Shown here: piece by piece, positions 36,498 through 49,189 of the stretch
Layout: every line of letters starts with the position of its first letter
Position numbering within the stretch: position 1 is the first letter of the stretch
DNA from: Nautilus pompilius
Lineage: Eukaryota; Mollusca; Cephalopoda; Nautilida; Nautilidae
Direction of reading: 5' to 3'
NCBI GenBank assembly: GCA_018389105.1
Contig: JACATO010001445.1
Coordinates: forward strand, 124,001 to 188,000
Length of the DNA: 64,000 bases
Made by a program: the position numbers and the translations under genes
Notes under the pieces: generated by a model
The model's input: only the letters and a program-made list of their open reading frames with translations
What the model was told of the DNA's origin: nothing
Database searches by the model: none

Positions 36498-36660
36498 TCC
36501 AGTGGTTTAAGGCTATAATAGACGTCATCATACCGTTACGTATACTGAATCTACAATGGACGTCATAGGATTACATATAAATGAGGTCATTACAGATCAT
36601 CTACACGTCTAATCAGGAATTAACATAACTGTAACAACTTAATTAGTCCCGGTGGTCTCC
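36498..36660. mobile_element. Foldback MITE-like element, copy B
   Basis: It aligns with the copy near 47.1 kb through CTATAATNGACGTCATC at the left. On the right the shared words are ATTACAG, CTACACGT, TAATNAG, AACAACTTA and AGTCCCGGTG. Just beyond (about 36666-36681) is another short inverted repeat, CGTCGT-TCAC-ACGACG. It is older than the other copies, with the palindrome partly decayed. Confidence 0.6.
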
Positions 36661-39600
36661 CCTAGCCGTCGTTCACACGACGATGCACTAGCGGCCAGAG
36701 TTCCTCGCAAAGGAGGCTGCAGTGAGGCGGCAGATCCCAATGAGCGAGAAACACCCTTTTCACACTAGGGCTTACCAAATGTGTCCTTCCGAAATTGGAA
36801 TTATGCAGAAAAGTAATCTGTACTTCTTTCGGGCATGTTCTGGTATTTCCATGACAGTTGTTCTATTGTGTGTGACCAAAAAAATCACAGGTTTGTCTGG
36901 ATACTGGGTTTTCCTATAAATAATTATGCCTCACTACTTCCAGTACGACCTTGTGTGTACAATTTACGATTATATTAGTCTCGCCATTTTGAAGAATAAT
37001 TGACGATGCAGTAAACGGATAAATCAAATCAAATCAGAATAGTTGATCTGTTGCCATCGTGGATAATCCAATAATGAAAGTATTTCTTTTACTGACAATT
37101 TACTTTTGTCAAATTATATATATATATAAAAAAAAAATTTCTCCACATTATCACACGTTTGCAATGGGCTGCATAGTAACCGAAGTCCGCCTGCCACCTG
37201 TTTTTCTTTCTTTATCCTGTTTGCTTATGTACTCGTTCCATTCTTGTTGTCCACTAAGCTTGTTCTTTTGCCTATCTTTTCAGATGCCCTTACCATTCCG
37301 GTTTTTAGTGCTCGCTATATATAATACAGCCAACTCCGAGCCGTTTGATCTGAGAATATCTTCGTTTGAGACCGATATATATTACGACCAAAACCAGCGC
37401 TTTCTCTCGTCCAGTTTCTCAATGTATAGATTTTATTATACACCATCCACTCTTTCCTCCAAACTCGGCATTTTTTTTTTTTTTTTTTTTATTTTAAATT
37501 CCGAAACGTTTCCGTCAGAACCGCAACAAGCCCCTCACTTTCTGCTACTCGTCGGCAGAGCGGCGGTTATCAGGAAGTGACGTCAGGATCTTTCTTGAGC
37601 GTGAAAAGCCTCTAAACCGGAAGTTGTCTTTAATGGCACACGTGCGTGAAATTCAATTACAATAAACTCTCTCTCTCTCTCTCTCCACACACACACACAC
37701 ACACCCTGAAATGCAAGAAATTCTCTGAGAACGGGTATATTATATTAAAAAAAACCTCTAACAGACGTAGAGAAAAGGTATATATACATGAACTAAAGGT
37801 TAATGGAAACTCATCGAAAATATGCATTACTTCCTTAGCGCTAATTGCTTATGCGGATTTATTCAATTAGGAAACCGTTGGTACATGATCGTGTCTTGTT
37901 TATTTACTTGCATGAAGAAATCCTACACCTAACTACTGTATATGTTACCGCGACCATGTCAGCTCCCCCCCTTCTTCACGAGTTTAAAAGAGTATATAAA
38001 TAATGTTAGAGTCCATGTTCTACGCACACACGTACGTCACCACTACACAGGTATGACGTAAACTCATGCGTACTGCACTCCGGTCATTACTGGGAGAGTG
38101 GGGGTTAGGGTGGGATAGCGTCTGGCATCGGTGATTTTGGGTTGGTGGATTTCAGTTGCCCTCATTTCAACATCTTCATCATTATGGGAAAATATGTGCA
38201 CGCTTCTCTTATTTACGGGTAGAGCGAAGATTAAAATAAAAAGATTAACTCCAAAGACCGTGACACGAGTTGTAGATGAAATCTGTTTATCTACTGCTAA
38301 TTTAATCGTACGAGAGAGAGAGAGAGAGAGAGGTTTTCCTCAAATCTGGCGTAAATTTATGAAATTGCTAAGCAGAAGTGCGGGCTATACAAAAGTAGGG
38401 TGTGTGTGTGTGCGCGGCTTATAGATTGTACGGCTGTAGAAATAGAGACTTTTTCAAAAGTTGTTTTGCATGTATGTGCGCGTAGAAGAGTTCTGTCTAA
38501 TTATCTCTTAATCTTTTATTTAATAACCTTTAATCTCGCGGAATGGGATGCGTTTTATTTGTACGTAGAGTATTATGTGGCAATGCAGCGACTTAGTTAT
38601 CAGGTCGCGCTATTTCTCATCGTTAGCTTACAAGCGGCGACGGTGTGACAGCAGGGGGCGCATATCTTGGTACCGTATCCCAGAGAGGAATGTCACCGTT
38701 GGGTTTTAATTACCTTTCTATGAATCGCGAGGGTGAGGGGCAGGTTTGTATGTGACCGATTTCATAGACAAAGCCCTTCAGATGAGAGAAGTCAGAGAAA
38801 GGGAGAGAAGGAGGAGTATGTATGGTGGTAGAGAGAGAGAGAGGATGGAGAAGGGGGGAGGCTATGGCGTAGACGTACTGTCGACCCTCCCACGTTAGCC
38901 GAGCGTAAAAATTAATTAAGACAACGGAACGTTGATGACACGTTAAATCAACTGCTCCCTCGCCCACCGGACCACCCTTTCGGCACGGATGCTGTCCCTC
39001 GTCTCCCGAGGAAGGGACGGATTCTGATAGGGCACGGGAGGACGGAGCTGATCAACTCTGACAAGCAACATCTCGGGGTCAGTGCCCGTGCTATGGATCG
39101 CCAAGCGTGCGACTGCCATGACTCCGACAACGGACGACAAGTCTGTCGTAGTCCCGACCTCTTCCGTCATTCATCGTACATAAACTCTCAGCTGCTGGAC
39201 CCATTCGCACGGCCAACTCACCTTGTAACGTTCGCCATTCCATCCGTGTTCCTTCTCTACCGCCAGCCAGCCCTCCTCTTCTATGGTTCGGTTAGTTAAT
39301 CGTCTTCATTACGGCAACAAAAGAAAAGAAGAAGAAACTTTCCATGCTATTAAAATGATTTTGCAGTCAAAAATGAATTATTATGCGCTATTTTAACGTA
39401 AATAATAATGACGATACGAAAGATAGGAATACGATACAAAACGGAGTTGAAGTAGTAAATCACTAAATAAAAGTAAATTAGGAGTTAAGTTTTGTGAAGT
39501 GAATTATCGTTTTTCATATGTATATATTCGCTTCGAAGTGTCCTGATAATTCTACATCCACGACAGATTATTTCCAGCATTAAAATAAACAGAATTTAAG

Positions 39601-39829
39601 TTCATTATGGCTGGGGAGGGTTAACGCTAGTTGTTAATAGACTACTGAAAACCATCACGACAGATTTTTCATATGGCATTGGTAGTTACTTTAGATAACA
39701 TCCGTCATGATATTGTTCATTTAAAATCAGAATATTATTTGCAATTGTGGCGAATAAATAAATAAATTTTGAAAATTAGATAAGTTGTATTTTTTACAAA
39801 CTCAAAGCAGATGGAAGATAAGTATAAGG
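36661..39829. other. Non-coding, no gene seen
   Basis: It contains T18 near 37473-37490, a CT-CA compound near 37667-37702, an isolated CRE (AGTGACGTCAGG) near 37576, (GA)9 near 38312 and a CpG-containing block at about 38900-39300 with short overlapping frames. None carries a recognisable domain. Confidence 0.45.
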
Positions 39830-39868
<39 letters not shown>

Positions 39869-40445
39869 GGAAAAAGAGGGAGAGAGAGATGAAGGGAGAA
39901 AGAGTGAGAGAGAGAGGGAGAGAGATGAAGAGTGAGAGAGGGAGAGATTGAAAACGAGGAGAGAGAGATGAAGGGGAGAAAGTGAGAGAGAGAGAGAGAG
40001 GGAGAGAGATGAAGAGTGAGAAAGGGAGAGATGGAAAGAGAGAAGGAAAGAGAGAGGAAGAGGTGGGAAAAGAGGGAGAGAGGTGAAGGGAGAAAGAGAG
40101 AGAAGGAGAGGGAGAGAGATGAAGGGAGAAAGAGTGAGAGGGAGAGGGAGAGATGGAAAACGAGGGAGAGAGATGAAGGGAGAAAGTGAGAGAGAGAGAG
40201 AGGGAGAGAGATGAAGAGTGAGAGAGGGGAGATGGCAAGAGAGAAGGAAAGAGAGAGGGAGAGGTGGGAAACGAGAGCGAGAGGTGACGTGAGAAGAGAA
40301 CGAGAGAAGGCGAGGGAGAGAGAGAGAAGGAGATATGGAGGGAGGAGAGATGGAAAAAGAGGAGCGGGAGAGAGAGATGTAAAGCGAGATAGATGAAGAG
40401 TGATAGAGGGAGAGATGGAGAGAGAGAAGAGAAGAGATGGAGAAA
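39830..40445. repeat. Homopurine minisatellite
   Basis: About 615 bp of GA-rich units such as GAGAGAGATGAAGGGAGAAAG and GAGAGATGGAAAACGAGGGAG, repeated imperfectly. The 219-245 codon frames on the minus strand are composition artefacts. Confidence 0.9.
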
Positions 40446-43400
40446 TATGCAGAGAGACCATGACGCTTCCAATAAAATAGAATAAATGGTTTACACTTAT
40501 GAAAAAAGGAAAAGCAAAAAGAAGGAGAAATGTTCCGGAAAGAAAAAAGTATCCTCTTCTTTCAATGGCTCTACTTGGTGGAGGAGTTGGTGTAATTAAC
40601 CTATATCCTTATATACAAATCGCCGGAAAAGTCCTATCAGGTGAAATCAACAACTGAAGCTCTCCTCACAAAGAAGGCTGAAATAAAAGATTTACTGCCC
40701 CTATCCGACTTGATAAAATGTAACGTTAGGGGACGGCAGGGCAGGATATTGGCTGACATAATTAGCTAGCGTTTATGTTAGGGTCCGGTCGGGGCACGAA
40801 GGGGTCTAGTGTTTACCCTGCCATGTTTTAAACACTTTTTTTTCCCCTATCGAAGTTTTGGGGTCGGGGTGATGGACTGTTTAGGAAGCAGTGCCGCGCG
40901 ATTTCGGCGTACCCCGCATTGGCAGTTTACAGGGGGGTGGGGTTAGGGTCGGCCCACCCACGGAGAGCCGAGAATTCTCTCTCCCTCTTTTTTTTTTCGC
41001 CTCTACCACCCCCCCCCCCTCCCGGTCTCTTCCGACCCCATCTTCGCCCTCCAGCCAGGACCCTTTCTTCTTTAGGTGTAACCCCACCGCGCGAGGCTAT
41101 AGCGTTTCACTTAGGCCGGAAAAACCGACAACAACACATTAAGGACGCGTCTCGCGATCCGGACCCTCAGAGAGGGCTGACGGACGGGCGGGCGTGCCCC
41201 GGTGAAGTGAGGGGATGTCCTCGGAGCGTTCGCCGGTCTAGAGTAGGGGTTCCGGGAAACCTAAGTAAGGCGCGATCCCCTTAAGTAGGTATGCATTAGG
41301 GTAAAGCGAAAATTCAACGAGAAAGATTATTATTATAATTATTGTTATTGTCGAGTATAAAATGTCCACCTCTAAAAGCGAAGGTTGCGGAGGAGCGACA
41401 CCCGATACGGTCGGGGGCTCGGGCCGGACGATGGCGCCCGGCGAGTTGGGTTACAGAAGTCAGGCCGTATTAATGTCTCCGGACAGATAGCAGTGGATGA
41501 CGGTCCCAAACCTGGCAGATGGGGTAGGGCGCACCTCGGCTCGCTGCCCACGATGGACTGTGCGACTCCGATCACCTGGTCCGTTTTTTCCCACTGCAGG
41601 CTTCGTTCGACATTCGGCCCGAAACATTTAACCCCCGCCCCACCAGAGGATGTATTTGGAGGGTTACGTTGAACGGATCTCGTTCTTCCACGCTCTCCGT
41701 CACGCGCGGGGCTTTACACTCGAGGAGGAGAGGAGACACCGACCGAATCCCCGCGCGGCGAGGACGAGGAGAGGCGATCGAAGCCGGCAATAGGTGGCGC
41801 GGTTCAGAAAGTCTCCGCATCACACCACTACTCGCCGTTGGCTCATACCGCCCCCGGGGGGTGAGTGAGTGCCCTCCCCTTCTCGCCGAAAGTCAACACG
41901 CACTCGTAATGCTAAAAACACAACAACAACAACAACAACAACGCACACGGCGCCGGAGCGCGATGTGCAGATCCCGTATATTAATGAGGTAGGCAGTATG
42001 TGTCACAGATCCTATGACTCAACTTCGCGCTGAGTAATACCGGCACGAAGGGTAGCGGGGTGCAAATGCACCCCGGGGTGGTACAGAGAGGATTTAGTCA
42101 ACGCGTACCTGTCGATAAGAGAGACGCGCATTCGGCCGGCGGGGATGATGAAGGATGAAGCCAGAACATTAGTTGCCAAAGGTCCGTCGTAAAAGCACGC
42201 GCACAAGACGACCGGTCAAACCCCTTTCCGGACCCCCGAGTCGTTTTCGCTGCCTCTCTCCCACTCGCGGTCCATCCCGCGCTTCTTTTCCAGGTCCGTT
42301 TTGTGCGGCCCAGGTCGCCAACTCTGCCGTCTTCCGAGCTCCCGCGACGGTCGCACCCTTCGCAAAAACAACAACAACAACAAAAACGTGATAAACGTAG
42401 CAATGGGAATTCCTACCTTAGGTTTCAAAAATGTTTTACCTGTTCAAGTTGTAACATTGAAACAAAATATCGTGATTACCACTTATTATTCCCGGGAAGG
42501 CTGCGCTCATTCGTCGGCTTCGAGACAACCCAGGAAGTTGTGGCTGGATCTCGTCCCAGGGTTAGCGATCATGTGCTATGCTATTCTCCTGACCCCTCCC
42601 TGCCTCTAAAATTTTCAGCATTGCTGTGGGACTGGATGTAACTCGACAGAACTGACTCCTACCCATCCCCCCCACCCACACATCGCTTCAAGATCCTAGT
42701 CGGGTCCACATCGCGAAAAAACTTGGCACCTTTTGCGAACGAACGTTCTTTCTCGGTTTCTGTGAAGTGCCCCGGCCGCCACTTATGTTGGAGCCAGTGT
42801 ACTGTCATGGTTCCGGTTGAAGCCGAACCGGGTCCGTCAACGTTCGACAACTCCCCGGCGTAGCTAGGGAAGCATGTCGTTCTTGGCGCGTCCGCGTCAG
42901 AGCTGGCTGTCGAGTAGCGTTCTCGCAGACCTTAATGGAGTGGTGAGAAGCTCTGGGTCCCAGGAAGTGTGATAATAAGTTCGCAAACGGGATTTTAGGC
43001 TTGATAACAACATTTGAAGTATATAAATAAGATGTTCACTAAAAAAAAAAAAAAAAAGGTACGGGGAGAGGATAGGGAAAGGCAAAATACACCTGGAACA
43101 CAGTTGTACTGTTAAAATATGTTGTTACATACTTGCCACTTAATATGTAAAACTTAATAATAATGATAATGATGATACTAATCTCGAACTCAACAGTTTT
43201 TTGAATTTAGAAAAAGAAAGGAAAGAGTAACGCATTGTCACTTTCTCTTTGAATTATCCCCCCTTGTTGCAATGACTTTTAGCATCTGAAAACATGTTTC
43301 TCATTTTCTGGCTTTTCCCTCTCTGCATCATATACTTTAAGGTAGGGAAAACATTGATGGCGCTGGGACGAACGGAAGTTGGGGTGGGAGAGAATCTCTG

Positions 43401-44911
43401 AGGTTTGTATGCATACAAATGAAACTCTGGGTTTGAATCGCAACTGAAAAAAATATTGATTCCATCGTGATCAAAGTAATCTGAGATTTAAGCCAGGGTA
43501 GAGGCAAATTTTACGCCTAGGCGGGCGAGAGAGGAGAGACTACCATACAAACCTGGATCCACCTGCTCATTTCGGAAGGACTGACAATAACAGATACATA
43601 AAATTCGCCTTAAAGATGAATGAACGCGTGTACACCGGTTTGTGCTGCTTACAAATATCAGCGAGGCTTTGGTGACCGTTTGCAGACAGTGTTTAATCTA
43701 GTAAAAATTCAGCGGAGTACAAGAATTGCTGAATGCAAAGACCAGCAATGGAAGGATTACTGCTAATGACGAATGGCTTTTATCGTCCTGATAAGAAATG
43801 TGCAGACGTTGTCAACAAACCAGGTTGAACCTATCCACATATTTATTTATTGCATAAATAAAAGACGAGAAATTCTGATTTGACCCACCCACCTAAAACA
43901 CAGAACTTATCGCAAGCGTTGCAATGTTTGTTGATGTTGTTGTTTCATGTATAACGTTCTTGGATTGCGTGCCTACTTTAAAAGGGTAATTATCGTATAT
44001 CAGTCGCACCAAACAATCGCTCGGTCCAGTTGACCCTCCGACACCGGTTCAGTGATGGAGATATCCTGCGAGTCGTTTGAAGAGCGGGCGGTATTTACAA
44101 CCGAAAAGTAGCCAACATAATTTTCTAGCCTATCCCGTTCGGGAAATTAAAAAAAAAAAAAAAAAAATAGAGAGAGAAGAAGTAGAAGAAGAAGCTACGA
44201 CAAACAACAACAGAATGTTTGAGCAGACCACTGCTTCCTATTTAATTAAAGCTGATACATCAAGAAGATAAAACAACAGCATTCGAGCAAACAAAAGTTA
44301 ACGTAGATACACGGAGAAGCAAATTCAGAAAGATTAAGGTGGTTGGAAAGCGTCAAGCAATTATAATAAAAGGGTTAAAAAAGGGGAAGAAAAAATGAAA
44401 ACAAACAACAACACAAGGACAGAAATAAAGTGATCCGGTTAAAACGAGATGAGATGAAGTAACACTGGATTAAAGTAACGCAAAATAAACCTAAGCAACA
44501 ATAAATCTAATTAAAATAATATAGATAAGGAAAAAAGCTAACTGGTATTCAGACTTGAATAAAAACCAAAAAAGTCAAATAAAATGAATTAAATTTGAAA
44601 GATATTTATTTGAACAAAAACAAAGAATATATGTATATGTATATATCCCCTCCCCCCCTGCTCACAGAAGCTGAGAAGAGAAAGAATGGATTCCAGCGGG
44701 GATTAAAAAAGATAAAGAATACAAACCAATTAATAAAAAGGACAGTTTGAAATTAGTTATCCGTTCGTGTTTAGAGAAAGCGCTGTAGCTATCTGACGAG
44801 ATATTGTTTCTGAGTATAAAAGGGGGTATTTCTCAGATTAGGTTTTGTTCTGTTTAAAATTACGAATCGTGAATTTTGAGTCATTTCATTAATAATCCAC
44901 CCCATAATCTA
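40446..44911. other. Non-coding; strongly CpG-rich from about 40880 to 42900
   Basis: The 2-kb CpG-rich block has many short overlapping open frames on both strands, none with a known domain. (CAA)8 lies near 41918-41942 and (CAA)n near 42365-42384. Such a block could be a promoter or simply unmethylated DNA. From 42900 the sequence is AT-richer with A16 near 43041 and A21 near 44149. A B-box-like GGGTTTGAATCGC near 43430 is not backed by an A box. Confidence 0.4.
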
Positions 44912-44980
44912 TCATCTCTCTCTCTCTCTCCCATTCTCTAATCTCTCTCTCTCTCTTCTCTCTCTCTCTCCCCATCTCTT

Positions 44981-45031
<51 letters not shown>

Positions 45032-45089
45032 TCTCTCCATCTCTCTCTCTCTCTCGCTCTCTCCCATCTCTCTTCTCCATCTCCCTCCA

Positions 45090-45120
<31 letters not shown>

Positions 45121-45137
45121 TCTCTCTCTCTCCATCT

Positions 45138-45168
<31 letters not shown>

Positions 45169-45178
45169 GCTCTCTCCG
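44912..45178. repeat. Homopyrimidine tract
   Basis: (CT)n interrupted by CCAT, with the words CTCCATCTCTCTCCATCTC and CTCGCTCTCTCC recurring twice, at about 45023-45065 and 45132-45176. Confidence 0.88.
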
Positions 45179-47065
45179 CGTCTGCCTTTCATTCACCATT
45201 TCTTACTTATTATCTTCGTCTCTGTTGTCTGGGTGGGTAATCTATTTATTTATTTGTTTGTTTCACTTTTGTATCATTCCCGGTGACAGAAGTCAAGAGA
45301 TGTTCCTGGAACTAATTGGTGCCTTTGTTCAGCGGATTGGAACCGATTTACTCATCACATTAATAGCCCATTTTGCCGTCTCTCTTCCTTGGCGGTGGCC
45401 GGCTGGCTGGAGCATAGTGGGCCCCTTGAGACGTCGCAAAGTTTAATTAACCAGTAGCCACTTAAATTTTCACCATGATTAAAGACGATTTTACTAACGC
45501 GAAATAAGAAAGTAGAAAGGTGGGGGGGGGGAATGGGGGGGAAGGGAAATTGACAACAAAAATGCTGATTTACGAATGCTTTTAGAATCAACATCAATGT
45601 TGATCAAAAAGTTTTTATTTTTGATTTAATTGGCCCCGGCGCCATTTTTATTTCTCCCAGCCGTAAGATAGAATGTTGCATGGCGGTAAATGGTAGTCCC
45701 GAAAGATGGGCATCACTCGGAGCCACGAAACAATGATTAGCTTCGTTCGGCAGATATCGAACGTTTTCAGTCCCTGCTGGCCCCGCACTCTAAGATATCC
45801 GGCCACCATGATAGATTTTACCCCGACCATTAAAAAAAAAAACTGGGTCGGACTGGCAGGGACGATAGCGAGTTCGTGGTCATATATATATATATAATAT
45901 ATATCAGTCAGTGCACTACTACAAAATCACCATTTAATGTAATGCTTTGATTTAAACTAATTTGTATGTGGGTAACGGGTGGTGAGAGAGAGAGAGAGAG
46001 AGAGGGATTATGACAAATTTCGTGACGTCATACTAATTGGTACAATTGTTTTGATGGGAGGCTCCGTCTCTTCCTCGACACGAACGAGCAAAGAGCACAA
46101 CAAATAAACACGGATAGCGACAATACGCTGGTGTTATTCCAGCATTTGGTAATAACCCTCCTCCCACCGCGTTCGTGTTTTCATTCGAGGTTCGTTTCTG
46201 GTTAACAACAGAAACAGTTCGCTGGCAGTCAACCGTTATTACGGTTAGCATCTCCTCCGAACAATGGATGCGGCCGGTTAATCTGAACCTGAAATAACAG
46301 CTGTTAAAACATCCGCGCGAACAGATCTCCAGGTTTGATTACAATAGTGAGAGAGGGGTGGGGAGGGGGGGAGATAAAGGGGGGGTGCGAGAGCCGTATT
46401 TAATAATGCTATCGAATGTATCACCTTCGTGCGTACACGTAACTAGACTCGTGTCATGTAAATATCTGACACGTAAATGAACATCCAAAAAAAAAACTGG
46501 GGGGGGTGGTGATTTCTGTTTACATTTTAGCCGATTTAAAAGTCGGCGAGTCGCGCCGCCATCTTGTTAAAGGAAAAGCGACTTCCCAACAAACAAACCG
46601 GCTGGTCCAGACCACCCCCCCCCCACCACCGCCGCCTCCGCGGACCCCGTTCGTGGTTCAAAAGTATATGTCGGCCCACCACCACCACCACCGTACGTGA
46701 CCACAAAATCTAAAACTCCGGTTCTGGTCGCGCGCGCGACAACCGCTCTCGCTTTAAGCTTCGTTCTACTTTCGCTCGCGGTATGCGTTATCGGCTGTAA
46801 GGGGGACATAACTGATGACGCTCGTCTACCACACACACACCCCCCCAACTTTTGAGTATCTTTGAAAACGCGCCGCGGAGAAAAACAACGGTCTACCAAA
46901 AATGTATTTATAATCAGATTCGAGAAGGAAACGCGCTATTATTAATTCGAATATTTCTGTCAATTAACAGTGAAGTTTAAAAATCTCTGGCCCCTTTTAA
47001 AAATCTTTCTAATAATAGAGGAGACCGCCCGGGCCGGGGGAGGGGAGGCTTCACCGCTATACGGG
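45179..47065. other. Non-coding, no gene confirmed
   Basis: The 73-codon frame at 45225-45446 is hydrophobic but unrecognised. It contains (TA)n near 45883-45903, (GA)11 near 45984-46003 and an isolated CRE (CGTGACGTCATAC) near 46022. A CpG-rich block lies at about 46540-46780. Confidence 0.45.
46555..46565 (-). promoter_or_regulatory. Perfect YY1 motif (AAGATGGCGGC) in a CpG-rich block
   Basis: On the minus strand the 11-base YY1 consensus AAGATGGCGGC is exact. In animal genes this form usually lies just downstream of a transcription start and often overlaps the start codon. Here the embedded ATG opens only eight codons before a stop, so any gene would need splicing or a different start. 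Confidence 0.35.
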
Positions 47066-47220
47066 TAAGTTTATTAAACGCGTGGATAAGCTATAATCGA
47101 CGTCATCGAAGGTCAGGGCACGTGACGTCGATTACAGCTCCACCTACACGTTTAATTAGAAATAACCTGAGCTGCAACAGCTTAAGTGCGTGTAACATTT
47201 AGTCCCGGTGATCGTCTCTA
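47066..47220. mobile_element. Foldback MITE-like element, copy C (best preserved core)
   Basis: Left arm 47066-47105 and right arm 47123-47163 are inverted copies of about 40 bp at roughly 80 percent identity. They end in TAATCGACGTCA / TGACGTCGATTA around a 17-base loop. To the right it continues with AACAGCTTAA and AGTCCCGGTG, shared with the copy near 36.6 kb. Confidence 0.7.
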
Positions 47221-48936
47221 CTACTCTGGTAAAGCATTTTAGGGACAGAATGCTTATGAAACGTTTTTTTTTTCTCCGACATTAAGGGTGGAGGGGCCCC
47301 CTTCCGTAGTGCAATGCTACGAAAGTTAAACTTTTATTCCAAAATGGCCACGGGGTAAAAAAAAAATTCGGCTCTTCAAGAACCTATGAATGGCGTCGGA
47401 GAGATGGATGGATCTCCGCTGTCGCGTGAATTCTTCTTCTTGGCTGTCGACTGCTCGCAGCCTGTCACTGTTAGGTGAAACCGGACGTCAGCTTCCGTAG
47501 CGCGGGAGGAACTATTTCTCAATTATCCGCGGATAGATACTTGTTTAAGGTTCTCGCCGCGCTCTCAATCTCATCGAAGGTTCTCAGGCATTTATTAAAA
47601 AAAAAAATAGTTCTCTCTCTCCCTCCCCTCCCCCCACCACAATTCCATCAATATGAACAGTGCCGAGGGTTTTCCTAGGTTCGCCCTGATTAAGACAAAG
47701 GTCTATGTTCAGCCCCTAAGAACATGGATTATTCCCTTCAACCCAAAGAACGACAAGCAAATAGACACGCACCGGTGATCGTATTGGCAGACACTAACTT
47801 AATATGACTCCAACCACATTCATCAGTGACTTAACCTTTAGAAACCGCATTATCTACATTAAAATTAAAGCAGAAAAAAATTTGCATAAAATTGTTGTTG
47901 TTTTTTTTTTAATTAAAATATTGGCGAATGGCAGTTTGCAGCGACCGAAAGCGGCGGGGGAGGGAGGATTGTCGTTAGGGGTGAACCGAAATGTACCAGT
48001 CACCACTGTCGTCCGGACTATCCCCTAAAAAATCTAATTAGGCGGCATGGCATCCTCACCCCACCCCCCACGCCAAACCACGCCAGCTCCCGCGCAGAGC
48101 CCCATCCACTTCCCCGCATTATTTCCTTTGCCTGTTTCCTCTTTTATAATCAGCAGAAATATGAGTTTTCGGTAGAATTAAAAGAAGAATCCCTGGCAGC
48201 CTTTTCGGCATCGGAAGTTCCCAGCCGGGCGGCGCTGGGATTGTCGCGCAAGAAATTAGGGACCACGGAGCGAAGAAGACGTTCCCCGGGAGCAGGAGGG
48301 CAAGGTGGCCGAGTGCAGGCGGACGAGTCACCCTCGAGTAAGTGGAGAGAAATTTGTAACCAAATCCGGATAATTTGTATCTAGCTTAATAATTTAATTA
48401 AAAATCCCTGCGATACACTTAACATCAAAAAAGGGAACGCGCACGAACGACACGCGCTTATTTGTTCGTTTGAGAGGATGGAGGGGGGAAAAAAAGGAGA
48501 GAGAGAAGTAATTATTCACGTTTTTTTTTAAAAAAAAAAAAAGGACCCATTTCGAGGAAATCTGTTTTAAGCTGTAAACATTCGTCTGACATAGTAATCT
48601 AATCAGTGGCACGTTTGCCTCCAGGAACGGGGCGCGCACGGTAGATTTAAAGCGATGCTGTAAACCATTCGTGTGGGTAGATCCGAATCTGGTGCTCACC
48701 TGCACGATGGGCGAGTTAGAAATAAATGTCGTCCCACAATGCAACGCCACGGAAATCCACGTGACTGCCCCACCCCCCCCCACGAGAAGAGGTCGCGCGG
48801 TCGGTAAGAACTTCTGCTAACCTTTAAATGCAGAACCTAGGCTAATTCACACCGAGTTTTCCTTCCAGCAAAGTTTCGTATTCGGGTTTTAATCGAGCGT
48901 TTTAACTCTATCCGCCATAATGGTGTGATAACCAAA
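47221..48936. other. Non-coding, no gene seen
   Basis: Homopolymers occur near 47265, 47594, 47905 and 48526. The 129-codon minus-strand frame at 48394-48783 has no recognisable domain. Confidence 0.45.
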
Positions 48937-49171
48937 CGTCCGGAAGCTACCGGAAATCTTTCGGATCTAATCGTCAGTTTCCATGCGATGCACTTCGGAT
49001 ATTCAAAAAAAAAAAACGTCCGGAAGCTACCGGAAATCTTTCGGATCTAATCGTCAGTTTCCATGCGATGCACTTCGGATATTCAAAAAAAAAACACGTC
49101 CGGAAGCTACCGGAAATCTTTCGGATCTAATCGTCAGTTTCCATGCGATACACTTCGGATATTCAAAAAAA
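48937..49171 (+). repeat. 80-bp tandem array, three copies, each ending in an A tract
   Basis: Copies begin ACGTCCGGAAGCTACCGGAA at 48937, 49016 and 49096 and end GGATATTC followed by A7-A12. Identity is near complete. Each copy has two ETS-like GGAA cores (CCGGAAG, ACCGGAAAT). The third copy runs through a short (AT)n straight into a Tc1-type element. Confidence 0.92.
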
Positions 49172-49189
49172 TATATATATATATGCATA

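Noticed and set aside
45225..45446. Hydrophobic 73-codon frame that might be a membrane protein exon
   Set aside because: It has no recognisable family and no convincing flanking splice sites, and it begins at the edge of a CT tract.
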